The position numbers and the translations under genes are program-made. Positions 17,257 to 25,739 of a DNA stretch of 64,000 bases are shown piece after piece (within the stretch, counting starts at the first letter, position 1; the number at the start of each line of letters is the position of its first letter). Origin of the DNA: Marinovum algicola. Lineage in GTDB: Bacteria; Pseudomonadota; Alphaproteobacteria; Rhodobacterales; Rhodobacteraceae. Location: assembly GCF_900109145.1 (NCBI RefSeq), contig NZ_FNYY01000002.1, positions 310,001 through 374,000 of the forward strand, given 5' to 3'. A model generated the notes under the pieces. The model searched no databases. It saw only the letters and a program-made list of their open reading frames with translations, and had not been told where the DNA came from.

Positions 17257-18441
17257 ATGCCGCATCCCCCTGCCCCCCTTGCCGATGCCCTGGTTCAGAC
17301 CGGCCGCCCCGCGCGCGTCGAGGGCCGCCACGTCAATTTGCCGATCGAGCTCGGATCCACAATGGTATTCGACAGTCTGGCCGCTTTCGAGGCCGCCCGG
17401 GACGCCCGCTATGACAGTGGCACGCTGTATTACGGACGTTATGGCAATACTGCGGTCTTCGAGCTGGAACAGGCGCTGGCAGAGCTCGAACAGGCGGCGG
17501 GCGTGACGCTCACCTCCTCCGGGGTCGCCGCGATCAGCCTGACCTTGATGACCTTTGTCCGCCCCGGCGCGCATCTGCTGGTGGCCGACCATGTCTATGG
17601 CAACACCCGTGCCTTCTGTGACGGGGTGCTGGCGCGCATGGGGGTCGAAACCGAGTATTTCGATCCGATGATCGGCGCCAGCATTGCCGGGCTGATCCGC
17701 GACACCACCTGCGCGGTGATGTTCGAGGCGCCGGGCTCGGGCACCTTCGAGGTGCCCGACATCCCCGCCATCGCCGGCGCCGCGCGGGCGGCTGGCGTGC
17801 CCTCGGTGCTGGACGGCACCTGGGCCACGCCGGTCAATTGCCGGGCGCTGCGCCTCGGCGTCGATGTGGTGGTGGCCTCGCTGTCGAAATACCTCAGCGG
17901 CCATTCCGATTGCATGATGGGCATGATCGCCAGCACCACCGCCCATGCACGGGACATCCGCAAGACGGTGATGGAGGTGGGCGACAAGACCGGCGGTCAG
18001 GAGGTGTTCCTGGCGCTGCGCGGCCTGCGCACGCTGAAACTGCGGATGGCGCATTTCGACGCCGCCGGGCGCGAGATGGCGGCCTGGCTGGCCGCGCAGC
18101 CACAGGTAAAACGGGTGCTGCATCCGGCCTTTCCCGACTGCCCCGGACACGAGCACTGGAAACGCGATTTCACCGGCGCTGCGGGGCTTTTTGCGGTGGT
18201 CTTCCACCCCTGCTCCGATGCGCAGATCGCCGCCTTCGTCGATGCGCTGCATCACTTCGGCATCGGCGTCAGCTGGGGCGGTTACGAGAGCCTCGTGCTG
18301 CCGGTCACCCCGCAACGCAGCGCCGGGACATGGGCCGAGGATGGCCAGCTTGTCCGTTTCAACATCGGGCTGGAAGAGACCGCGAGCCTGAAGGCCGATC
18401 TCGCCGCCGCCCTCCCGCTTCTGAACCCCGCATCGGAGTGA
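17257..18441 (+). CDS. PLP-dependent trans-sulfuration enzyme (cystathionine beta-lyase-like)
   Basis: A 394-residue Cys/Met-metabolism PLP enzyme. Seen: YYGRYGNTAVFELEQALAELE, SSGVAAISLTLMTF, VFEAPGSGTFEVPDI, VLDGTWATPVNCRAL, and the Schiff-base lysine K211 in ASLSKYLSGHSD. The C-terminus, VSWGGYESLVLPVTP, matches MetC-type lyases. It would cleave a C-S bond or catalyse beta/gamma-elimination. Divergence from an S/N-oxide-reductase-type gene under a shared operator points to an organosulfur amino-acid substrate, but that is inference. Confidence 0.9.
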   Translation: MPHPPAPLADALVQTGRPARVEGRHVNLPIELGSTMVFDSLAAFEAARDARYDSGTLYYGRYGNTAVFELEQALAELEQAAGVTLTSSGVAAISLTLMTFVRPGAHLLVADHVYGNTRAFCDGVLARMGVETEYFDPMIGASIAGLIRDTTCAVMFEAPGSGTFEVPDIPAIAGAARAAGVPSVLDGTWATPVNCRALRLGVDVVVASLSKYLSGHSDCMMGMIASTTAHARDIRKTVMEVGDKTGGQEVFLALRGLRTLKLRMAHFDAAGREMAAWLAAQPQVKRVLHPAFPDCPGHEHWKRDFTGAAGLFAVVFHPCSDAQIAAFVDALHHFGIGVSWGGYESLVLPVTPQRSAGTWAEDGQLVRFNIGLEETASLKADLAAALPLLNPASE

Positions 18442-18443
18442 AC

Positions 18444-19079
18444 ATGCACAACAAGATCGACCATTTCGCCATCGGCACACAGAGCCTCGACGAGGGCGTC
18501 GCGGTGCTGCAAGAGACGCTGGGCGTCACCGTGCCGCGCGGCGGCAAACACGACGCGATGAGCACCCACAACTGCGTCATGCAATCCGGCAACGAGAGCT
18601 TTCTCGAACTGATCGCCATCGACCCCGAGGCGCCCGATCCCGGCCGCACCCGCTGGTTCACGCTCGACGATCCCGCCACCCGGGCGCGGCTCGCCGCGCG
18701 GCCCCGCGCGCTTTGCTGGGTGGTGGGGACCGACGATCTCGACGCGGTGATCGCCGCCAGCCCGGTCGATCTGGGCGAAGTGGTGCCCTTTGCCCGCGGC
18801 GAGCGGTCCTGGCGACTGACGGTGCCAGCGGATGGCAGCCTGCCGATGGGCGGGCTGCTGCCGGCCTTCATCGAATGGTCGCCCGGTCCGCATCCCAGCG
18901 CCGGCCAGCAGGACCTTGGCGTTCGGCTGAAAACGGTGCGGCTGTCGCATCCCGATCCCGAGGCTCTGACGGATATGCTGAAGGCCTTGCGGGTGGATCA
19001 TCTGGCCGAGGTGCGCCAGGGCGAGGCGGCGCTGTCCTTTGCGCTCGAAACACCGCAGGGGACCGTGGTGCTCGACTGA
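18444..19079 (+). CDS. Glyoxalase-like (VOC) domain protein
   Basis: A 211-residue protein with a glyoxalase-like domain (Glyoxalase_3 type): IDHFAIGTQSLDEGVAVLQETLGV, GGKHDAMSTHNCVMQSGNESFLELIAID, and GGLLPAFIEWSPGPHPS. The His and Glu at the ends of these strands are the usual metal-site positions. It starts 2 nt after the MetC-like stop and is therefore in that operon. Its reaction is unknown; VOC proteins of this kind include lyases, isomerases and dioxygenases. Confidence 0.82.
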   Translation: MHNKIDHFAIGTQSLDEGVAVLQETLGVTVPRGGKHDAMSTHNCVMQSGNESFLELIAIDPEAPDPGRTRWFTLDDPATRARLAARPRALCWVVGTDDLDAVIAASPVDLGEVVPFARGERSWRLTVPADGSLPMGGLLPAFIEWSPGPHPSAGQQDLGVRLKTVRLSHPDPEALTDMLKALRVDHLAEVRQGEAALSFALETPQGTVVLD

Positions 19080-19101
19080 CGACAGGTGCCGCGCAGAGAA
19101 G

Positions 19102-19141
19102 AGCCCGAAGCCGTCGCAGGACGGTTTCGGGCTTTCTCTTT
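19102..19141 (+). terminator. Rho-independent terminator
   Basis: AGCCCGAA(G)CCGT pairs with ACGG(T)TTCGGGCT over a 6-nt loop and is followed by TTCTCTTT. It closes the MetC-like/VOC operon and faces the convergent ABC-permease operon that ends at 19214. Confidence 0.85.
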
Positions 19142-19213
19142 GCGCATGCCGCGCCGGCTCAATTCGGAAACCAGGTGCCCGGGCGGGGCGCAGACGTCGC
19201 GCCCCTCCCCGCA

Positions 19214-20293
19214 TCACCGCTCGGACAAGGTCATCCGCCGCTTCAGATACTCGCCATATTGACCGAGCGAAAAGATGAACACCCAATAGATCGCCGCCAC
19301 GAAGAGATAGACCTCGATGTAATAGGGCGCCCACTCCGCGGTGCCAAAGGCCGTCTTGCCCGAGGCCAGGATGTCGAAGAAGCCGATGATCGTCACGATC
19401 GCGGTTTCCTTGAAGGTCACGACCACCATGTTGATCGTCGAGGGCAAGGCATGGCGAAAGACCTGCGGCAACACGATCCGCCCGAGGATGCTCCAATAGC
19501 CCAGACCCAGCGCCTTGCCGGCCTCGACCTGGCCTTTGGGGATCGCCTGGAACCCGCCGCGAAACACCTCGGCCTGATAGCAGGCAAAGAACAGCGCGAA
19601 GGCGATGATCACCCGCCAGATCTTGTCGCCCTCGAGCCAGGACGGCAGGAACAGAGGCACCACCACGGCGGCGGTGAACAGCGTGGTCACCAGCGGCAGC
19701 GACCGGATGGTGTCGATCAGCCCCATGGCAAACCAACGCACCACCGGCATCTCCGACCGGCGCATCAGCGCCAGCCCGAGCCCCATCGGCATGCCGAGCA
19801 GCACCACCGCGGCAAACAGAAAGAGCGTCAGCGACAGCCCGCCCCAGCCATCAGTGGTCACCTGCGGCAAGCCCAGCAGGCTGCCCTCCATCAACAGGTA
19901 GTAGCTCGCGAATCCCAGTACCCAGAGCGCCGCCAGCCGCCGCGCCTGCCACATCGCCGGCAGGCAGGACAGCACCACCGTGGCGATGATCGCCAGCGCC
20001 GCCAGCGCCGAGCGCCAGTGTTCCCCGAAGGGATAGGTGCCGAACAGGATCAGCCGGTGGCGCGCGTCGATCACCGCCCAGCAGGCGCCGCCCTGGCCGC
20101 AGGCTTCGACGTTCTCCTGGCGCCAGACCGCGCGCAGCACCGCCCAGTCAAGAAAGCTCCAGGCGATCCAGCCCAGCACGACAAAGACGATCACCGAGAT
20201 CGCCAGCGAGCCGGGCGAGCCGAAACCGCGCTTGAGAAACAGCCGGCGCGAGGTCTCGAAACGGCTGGGCGGGATGATTTCGGCAACGGCCAT
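19214..20293 (-). CDS. aapM: Amino-acid ABC transporter permease, AapM-like
   Basis: A 359-residue inner-membrane permease with several hydrophobic helices and the conserved permease loop QAEVFRGGFQAIPKGQVEAGKALGLGYW (EAA-type motif). The N-terminal part (LGWIAWSFLDWAVLRAVW, a long periplasmic segment with paired Cys) is typical of the AapM subunit of general L-amino-acid transporters. In this family an ATPase gene normally follows directly; here the next feature is the convergent terminator, so the ATPase is missing from the operon. Confidence 0.9.
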   Translation of the reverse strand: MAVAEIIPPSRFETSRRLFLKRGFGSPGSLAISVIVFVVLGWIAWSFLDWAVLRAVWRQENVEACGQGGACWAVIDARHRLILFGTYPFGEHWRSALAALAIIATVVLSCLPAMWQARRLAALWVLGFASYYLLMEGSLLGLPQVTTDGWGGLSLTLFLFAAVVLLGMPMGLGLALMRRSEMPVVRWFAMGLIDTIRSLPLVTTLFTAAVVVPLFLPSWLEGDKIWRVIIAFALFFACYQAEVFRGGFQAIPKGQVEAGKALGLGYWSILGRIVLPQVFRHALPSTINMVVVTFKETAIVTIIGFFDILASGKTAFGTAEWAPYYIEVYLFVAAIYWVFIFSLGQYGEYLKRRMTLSER

Positions 20294-20294
20294 C

Positions 20295-21431
20295 TCAGTG
20301 CTCCTTCAATTGCAGGCGGGCGTTCAGCCAGTTGGTGAACAGCGCGATGGAATAGTTGATGGCGAGGAAGGTGAGCATCAGCATCGCGATCAGCTCGAGC
20401 GTCTGGCCCGACTGGCTGATCGCATTGACGGTGATGTAGAACAGGTCGGAAAAGCCGATGGCGATGCCGATGGTGGTGGCCTTCATCATGAAGATCCACT
20501 GGTTGCCCAGCGGCGGGATGATGCTGCGCAGCGCCATCGGCACCTTGATCCGCGACCAGATCGCCGCCCGGCTCAGCCCCAGCGCCTGCCCCGCCTCGAC
20601 CAGCCCGCGCGGCACCTGCGCCAGACCGCCGCGCACGATCTCGGCCACATAGGCGCTGCCATAGAGCGTGATCGCGGCGATCAGCGCAAAGAGCTCGATC
20701 GGCACAGAGATGCCGCCGGTGAACCGCAGCCCCTGAAGCTCCGGCAACGACAAGAGGCTTTCGCCCTCGGGCCGCAGCACCAGCGCCACCGCCAGTGCCA
20801 GCCCCAGGCTGCCGCCGGCCCAAAGCGCCAGCCCGCGCCAGAAAACCGGCCGCGCCAGGATCAGCGCCACGCCAAGGGCCAGCGAGGCCAGGAGCAGCGC
20901 CACCGCCACCGTCGGACTGACGTTGAGCCCGGGCAGCATCGCGCCGCGCCCCGACAGAAAGGCCACATCCCCCAGGCTCACCGCCTGTCGCGGACCGCCC
21001 ATGTGGATCAGGATGGCGTACAGGAAGATCGCTTGCAGGATCAGCGGGATATTGCGGAAGATCTGCACATAGACGCTTGCGGCAAAGCGCAGCGCCGGGT
21101 GGCGGACATCGCGCATCGTGCCGATCAGAAAGCCGAAGATCGTGGTGGTGACGATGCAGATGAACCCCACGAAAAGCGTGTTCAGCAAGCCGATGAACAG
21201 GGTGTAGGCATAGCTGTCGTTGATCGAGCGTTCGACCAGCGAAAAAGAATAGTTCCAGCCGGTGCCCCGCTCGAGAAAGCCGAAGCCGCTGGTCATGTTC
21301 AACCGGGTCAGGTTGTATTGCGCGTTCGAAACCGCGCCCCAGACCGCCAGAAGCGTGACGACGACCAGCGCCGCCTGCATCCCCAGCCTGCGGTATCTGG
21401 CCCTTGCCCGAAGTTGCTCTGCCGCTGTCAT
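20295..21431 (-). CDS. aapQ: Amino-acid ABC transporter permease, AapQ-like
   Basis: A 378-residue permease with the EAA-type loop YVAEIVRGGLAQVPRGLVEAGQALGLSR and the pair NIPLILQAIFLY and PLGNQWIFMMKATTIGIAIGFSDLFY, characteristic of the AapQ subunit. It lies immediately before aapM (1-nt gap). It forms the heterodimeric membrane channel of a broad-specificity amino-acid importer with AapM. Confidence 0.9.
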   Translation of the reverse strand: MTAAEQLRARARYRRLGMQAALVVVTLLAVWGAVSNAQYNLTRLNMTSGFGFLERGTGWNYSFSLVERSINDSYAYTLFIGLLNTLFVGFICIVTTTIFGFLIGTMRDVRHPALRFAASVYVQIFRNIPLILQAIFLYAILIHMGGPRQAVSLGDVAFLSGRGAMLPGLNVSPTVAVALLLASLALGVALILARPVFWRGLALWAGGSLGLALAVALVLRPEGESLLSLPELQGLRFTGGISVPIELFALIAAITLYGSAYVAEIVRGGLAQVPRGLVEAGQALGLSRAAIWSRIKVPMALRSIIPPLGNQWIFMMKATTIGIAIGFSDLFYITVNAISQSGQTLELIAMLMLTFLAINYSIALFTNWLNARLQLKEH

Positions 21432-21457
21432 GTCGTCCCCCGGAAAATGCGCTCTGC

Positions 21458-21483
21458 GGCGCCGCCCCGACCGGGGCGGCGCC
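21458..21483 (-). terminator. Strong hairpin between binding-protein and permease genes
   Basis: GGCGCCGCCCC and GGGGCGGCGCC form an 11-bp perfect stem with loop GACC between aapJ and aapQ. No U-run. It probably causes partial termination or 3'-end protection, so that the binding protein is made in excess over the permeases. Confidence 0.6.
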
Positions 21484-21500
21484 TGGGTGTGTCGTGATGT

Positions 21501-22532
21501 CTAGTCGAGGATCGGGGCGTAGAGAACACCGCCATGGCTCCACAGGTTGTTCAGCCCCCGCTCCAGCTTGTAGGGGCTGTCCTTGCCGAGATTGCGGTCG
21601 TAGATCTCGCCGAAATTGCCGACCGCGGCGATCATTTCCCGCGCCCAGCTGTCTCGCATGCCCAGACGTTCGCCAATGCCCGGTTCGGCGCCCAGAAGGC
21701 GGGCGACCCGCGGGTTGGGCGGGGTTGCGGCCATCTCTTCGACGTTTTCGGAGGTGACGCCCTCTTCCTCGGCGATCAGCAGCGCGGCCAGCATCCAGTT
21801 GACCACATCGACGAAGTTCTCGTCGCCCTGGCGCATCGCGGCCGCGATCGGTTCGGCCGAGAGCTGATCGTCGAGGATCACATGCGCATCCGGGTTGTCG
21901 ATCTCGGTGGCGCGCAGCACGGCGAGGAACGGCCCCCAGGCGGCGAAGGCATCGCAACGATTGGCCAGGTAGGCCGAGCGCAGCTCTGCGGCGCTTTCAT
22001 AGCTGACCATGTTGTGTTCGATGTTCTCGGTGTTGAGGTAGTTGGCCACCAGCCGCTCGATGGTGGTGCCGGCCTCGACGCAGATCGTGCCGCCGGCCAG
22101 ACCAGAGGCCTCGGTCACCCCCAGGTCGCCATGCGCCATGAGCTGGGCACCGCCAAAGAAATACGGCAGGCTGAATTGCAGCCCCTGCTCGGTGTCGCGG
22201 CCCATGGTCCAGCCTGTGGCCTTGATGATGACGTCGACATCGCCGGATTGCAGCGCCGGAAAGCGCTGCGCCCAGCTCAGAGGCACGATCTGGTTCTTGG
22301 TCGGATCGCCAAGGATGGCGGTGGTCAGCGCGCGGCAGAGGTCGATGTCGAGCCCCTTCCATTCGTTGTTGTCGTTGACCTCGACAAAGCCGAAATAGCT
22401 GCCGTTGTGACCCGAGCACAGCAAGGTGCCGCGCTCTTCGATCTGTTTCACCGTCTCGCTTTGCGCGGCCGCCATCTGCGGTGCCGCGAGACTTGCCGCC
22501 ACGATGGCCCCAGCCGCCAGAAACTTGCTCAT
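21501..22532 (-). CDS. aapJ: Amino-acid ABC transporter substrate-binding protein, AapJ-like
   Basis: A 343-residue periplasmic binding protein. The signal peptide is SKFLAAGAIVAASLAAPQMAAAQS with cleavage after AAA-Q or nearby. The mature part shows IEERGTLLCSGHNGSYFGF, KGLDIDLCRALTTAILGD, and the C-terminal SPYKLERGLNNLWSHGGVLYAPILD, hallmarks of AapJ-type general amino-acid binding proteins. Start 22532 is set by GGGGAAG six nt upstream and by the signal peptide; longer in-frame starts are rejected. Confidence 0.9.
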   Translation of the reverse strand: MSKFLAAGAIVAASLAAPQMAAAQSETVKQIEERGTLLCSGHNGSYFGFVEVNDNNEWKGLDIDLCRALTTAILGDPTKNQIVPLSWAQRFPALQSGDVDVIIKATGWTMGRDTEQGLQFSLPYFFGGAQLMAHGDLGVTEASGLAGGTICVEAGTTIERLVANYLNTENIEHNMVSYESAAELRSAYLANRCDAFAAWGPFLAVLRATEIDNPDAHVILDDQLSAEPIAAAMRQGDENFVDVVNWMLAALLIAEEEGVTSENVEEMAATPPNPRVARLLGAEPGIGERLGMRDSWAREMIAAVGNFGEIYDRNLGKDSPYKLERGLNNLWSHGGVLYAPILD

Positions 22533-22554
22533 GATTGACTTCCCCATTGTTCCA

Positions 22555-22610
22555 TATTTCGGCACGCATGTGCTGTCATACAGAATGTTACCGAATTTCC
22601 TTTGAGTCAA
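22555..22610 (-). promoter_or_regulatory. Candidate promoter and operator half-sites upstream of aapJ
   Basis: On the minus strand TTGACT (22610-22605), 17 nt, and CATTCT (22587-22582) form a plausible promoter. Just downstream lie TATTTCGGCAC (22555-22565) and GTGCTGTCATA (22570-22580). These resemble the arms of the 38-bp operators (GTGYYRATATA) but are arranged back to back with a 4-nt gap. They sit where a repressor would block initiation. The match is partial. Confidence 0.35.
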
Positions 22611-22748
22611 CAGTTTTCCTTCCCGGCCGGGCGCCACCGGCGGGCAACGGCCCGGCCGCGGCGCCCTGCCGTGCCGGGGAGCGGGTAAAATTTGGGCGTG
22701 TGGTGAAGCGGTTGCGCAATGCAGGGGCAGAGCCGGATCGGCCGGGCC

Positions 22749-23966
22749 TCAGATCACCGCGTCTTCGGTGATCGGACGCCGGGCAAGGATGCGATCGTAG
22801 TGGAAGGGCGACAGGTCCAGCGTGCGATAGGCGCCATGGGTCAGCCATTCCGCCGTCCCGCGCCCCATCGCCGGAGATTGTTGCAGCCCGTGGCCGGAAA
22901 AGCCGTTGAGGAAGATGAAATTCGCCAGCTCCGGGTGCGGGCCGGTAATCGCGTTGTGGTCGAAGGTGTTCATCGCGTAATGCCCGGCCCATTGCGCCGT
23001 TACCTTGATCGCCTCGAACTGCGGGATGCGGGCGGCGAGGATCGGCCAGACGCGATCTTCCCAGAGCGCGAAATCCATGTCGAAATCGTCCGGTGCCACC
23101 GCCGGGTCGGCGACTTCATGCGCCCCGCATTGATAGGAGCCGCCGCCGTTCTCGCGCACATGCACACCCGAGGGGTCGATCGTCAGCGGCAGGTCGCGGT
23201 CCAGCGGCTGCGCCGCCTTGAACACCCAAGTATAGCGTTTGCGCGGCTCCACCGGCAGGTCGAGCCCTGCCATCCGCGCCGTCAGCGCCGCGCGCGGACC
23301 GGTGGCATTGACCAGCTGGCCGCAGGCGATCACCTCGCCCGATTTCAGCGTCACGCTTTCGACCCGGGTGCCGGCGGCATTGCGGGTGATCGCCACCACC
23401 TCGTTCTCGATGTATTCGACGCCGCGTTCGCGCGATTGCCGGCGAAACCAGTCGAACACCGCCGCTCCCTCCCAATAGCCCTCGTCGACGCGGTTGATCG
23501 AGCCGAGGACAAGATCATCGACCCGGTAGAATGGATAGGCCGCCGCGATCTCCTCGGGGGTCAGCAGCTCGGTCGCCGCCCCGGCCGCAAGCTGCACCTT
23601 CTGATTGCGGCGCAGCACCTCGGCGAACTCCTCGGTGTCGGCAAGATACATGTAGCCGAAGGCGCGAACTGACAACGCCGGAACACGGGCATCGCCGCCC
23701 ATGTAGCTGCGCATGTTCTTGACGAAGTCGGCGGCAAACTGGCTGATCCGCACGTTGAGCTCGGTCGAGAACTGCTGCCGCATGCAGCTGTTGGTATGGG
23801 CGGTGGAGCAGAACTGATAGCTGGTGTCGCGTTCCACTACCAAAACGCGGCCGTCGAAGTCCTTGTCATCGCTCAGAAACCAGGCGGTCGAGGCGCCCAT
23901 GATCGCGCCGCCAACGATGACCACGTCATAGCTCGCCCGGTTCGGGGCCTCCGTCCTGCCCGCCAT
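22749..23966 (-). CDS. FAD-dependent oxidoreductase (sarcosine oxidase/DAO-like)
   Basis: A 405-residue DAO-family flavoprotein. FAD motif YDVVIVGGAIMGASTAWFLS at the N-terminus, VVERDTSYQFCSTAHTNSCMRQQFS (a region like the SoxB/FOXRED1 family), LVNATGPRAAL, and the C-terminal FIFLNGFSGHGLQQSPAMGR. It likely oxidises an N-methylated or secondary amine. Start at ATG 23966 follows GGGAGAGCTGTG. It lies downstream of pxpABC with a 64-nt gap on the same strand and may be co-transcribed. Confidence 0.88.
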   Translation of the reverse strand: MAGRTEAPNRASYDVVIVGGAIMGASTAWFLSDDKDFDGRVLVVERDTSYQFCSTAHTNSCMRQQFSTELNVRISQFAADFVKNMRSYMGGDARVPALSVRAFGYMYLADTEEFAEVLRRNQKVQLAAGAATELLTPEEIAAAYPFYRVDDLVLGSINRVDEGYWEGAAVFDWFRRQSRERGVEYIENEVVAITRNAAGTRVESVTLKSGEVIACGQLVNATGPRAALTARMAGLDLPVEPRKRYTWVFKAAQPLDRDLPLTIDPSGVHVRENGGGSYQCGAHEVADPAVAPDDFDMDFALWEDRVWPILAARIPQFEAIKVTAQWAGHYAMNTFDHNAITGPHPELANFIFLNGFSGHGLQQSPAMGRGTAEWLTHGAYRTLDLSPFHYDRILARRPITEDAVI

Positions 23967-24030
23967 CACAGCTCTCCCTGACTGCCGCTCTCGACGGGGC
24001 CAGCTTCGCTGTAAAAGACGCGCCTTGCAA

Positions 24031-25053
24031 TCAGTCCGGCACCGCCTCTTCGCCAGAGATCGCGCCGCTGATCAGGTTGGCCCGCATCAGCCGCTGCGCC
24101 AGGGTGCCCTTGGGCACGGCAATTGCCGCCAGATAGGCCGCGCGCGCCTCGGCCGTCTCGCGGGCGATCCGCACCGCTTGCGCGGCCTCGACCGGGGCAA
24201 AGCGCAGCTTGTCGCCGGCGCGCAGCTGGCTCAGCCGGCCGATGTCATCGCCGATCACCGTGGCGATCTTGGGATAGCCGCCGGTGGTCTGGTGATCCGC
24301 CAGAAGCACCGTCGGCACCCCATCCCCGGCCACCTGGACCGCACCGCGGGTGATCGGCTCGGACGGGATCGAGAGCGCGCCGGCACTAGGCAGCTCTGGC
24401 CCCGAAAGCCGCACGCCCATGCGGTCGAAGGCATTGGTCAGCGCGAAGGGTTCGGACCGGAAGGCCGCCAGCGCCGCGGCGGTGAAATGTCGGTCCTGCG
24501 GCCCCAGCACCACCCGCATCTGCCGGTCCTCGGGCAGAAAGTCGGGCCGGGCGATGGCGCCGTGGCGGTCCTCGCGCAGCCGCGCCTCATCGACCTCGAT
24601 CACCTGTCCCGCCGACAGCGCACCGCCGCCAAACCCCGAGGTCGAATGCGTCGCCGAGCTGCCCAGCCAGCTTTCGGCCGCGACCTCGCCGGCCAGCGCC
24701 AGATAGGCCCAGCTGCCGCTCTTGCCCGGGCGGATCGACAGGCTGTCGCCCTGCTCCAGCGCGAGGATGCTCCAGCAGGGTACGGCCGCGCTGCCATGCT
24801 CGACCGTGAAATCGCCGCCGGTCACCGCCACCGAAAGCGCGCCTTCGGTGCATTCCAGCACCAGCCCGCCCATCGACACTTCGATCAGCGTCGCGCCGGG
24901 CGCATTGCCCAGCGCCACATTCGCCGCCGTCGCCGCCAGCCGGTCCATCGGCCCCGAGGCCGAAACGCCGAATCGCATCTGCCCCGGCCGGCCGCCGTCC
25001 TGAAACGTGACAAGCGGCCCGGCAAACCGCACCTTCAAGCTGGCCTGGGTCAT
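24031..25053 (-). CDS. pxpC: 5-oxoprolinase subunit C (biotin-dependent carboxyltransferase-like)
   Basis: A 340-residue PxpC/KipA-family protein. It begins with KVRFAGPLVTFQDGGRPGQMRFGVSASGPMDRLA, the usual opening of this family, and has FGGGALSAGQ, SEPFALTNAFDRMGVRLSGP, and HQTTGGYPKIATVIGDDIGRLSQLRAGD. With PxpA and PxpB it hydrolyses 5-oxoproline to glutamate using ATP. The start overlaps the pxpB stop (ATGA). Confidence 0.92.
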   Translation of the reverse strand: MTQASLKVRFAGPLVTFQDGGRPGQMRFGVSASGPMDRLAATAANVALGNAPGATLIEVSMGGLVLECTEGALSVAVTGGDFTVEHGSAAVPCWSILALEQGDSLSIRPGKSGSWAYLALAGEVAAESWLGSSATHSTSGFGGGALSAGQVIEVDEARLREDRHGAIARPDFLPEDRQMRVVLGPQDRHFTAAALAAFRSEPFALTNAFDRMGVRLSGPELPSAGALSIPSEPITRGAVQVAGDGVPTVLLADHQTTGGYPKIATVIGDDIGRLSQLRAGDKLRFAPVEAAQAVRIARETAEARAAYLAAIAVPKGTLAQRLMRANLISGAISGEEAVPD

Positions 25054-25739
25054 GCGGTGCCTCCCTTGCACAGCGTCTCGTATCGGTCTCGGTCGATGCG
25101 GGCAAAGCGCACCCGATCGCCGACGTCGAACAGAAAGGGCCGCTCGGGATCGTTGCGCAGGATCTCGGTGGGCGAGCGGCCGATGATCGACCAGCCGGTC
25201 GGCATGGTCAGCGTGGTGACTAGACACTGCGGCCCGGCAATCAGCACGCTGCCGGCCGGAATATCACGCAGCGCCTTGGGCTTGCGCGGCAATTGCAGTG
25301 CCTCGGGCACGCCCGACAGATAGGCATAGCCCGGCGCGAAGCCATACATGCCGACGCGGTATTCCGCTGCCAGATGCTGTTCGATCACCGCCTCGGGGCT
25401 CAGGCCCGCCGCCTTGGCCACCGCCGCGAGATCGGGGGCGAGATCGTCGTCGTAACAAACCAGCACCTCCCGTTCGGCGCCCGGCACCTGCGCGGCCGCG
25501 CCCTCCTGCAACAGCGCCCGGACCGCCTGTTCCATCTCGGCATGATCGGTGACCACCGGATCGAAGGTGATCATCAGATTGACGAAGGCCGGCACGGTTT
25601 CCAGAAGCCCCTGCGGCGCGGCGGCATGGATCGCGCTGTCGAGCTGCTGGACCCGCGCGGTCAGGGCGTCGCTGATCTCGTCGCCGAGCTGCACCATAAG
25701 CGCGTGATCGGAGACCGGGGTGAAGGTGACGGCGGCCAT
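25050..25739 (-). CDS. pxpB: 5-oxoprolinase subunit B (allophanate hydrolase subunit 1/KipI-like)
   Basis: A 229-residue PxpB. Family blocks are VSDHALMVQLGDEIS, VPAFVNLMITFDP, VCYDDDLAPDLAAVA, and YRVGMYGFAPGYAYLSGVPEALQLPRK, then IPAGSVLIAGPQCLVTTLTMPTGWSIIGRSP. It overlaps pxpA by one base and pxpC by four, forming a coupled pxpABC unit. Confidence 0.93.
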   Translation of the reverse strand: MAAVTFTPVSDHALMVQLGDEISDALTARVQQLDSAIHAAAPQGLLETVPAFVNLMITFDPVVTDHAEMEQAVRALLQEGAAAQVPGAEREVLVCYDDDLAPDLAAVAKAAGLSPEAVIEQHLAAEYRVGMYGFAPGYAYLSGVPEALQLPRKPKALRDIPAGSVLIAGPQCLVTTLTMPTGWSIIGRSPTEILRNDPERPFLFDVGDRVRFARIDRDRYETLCKGGTA

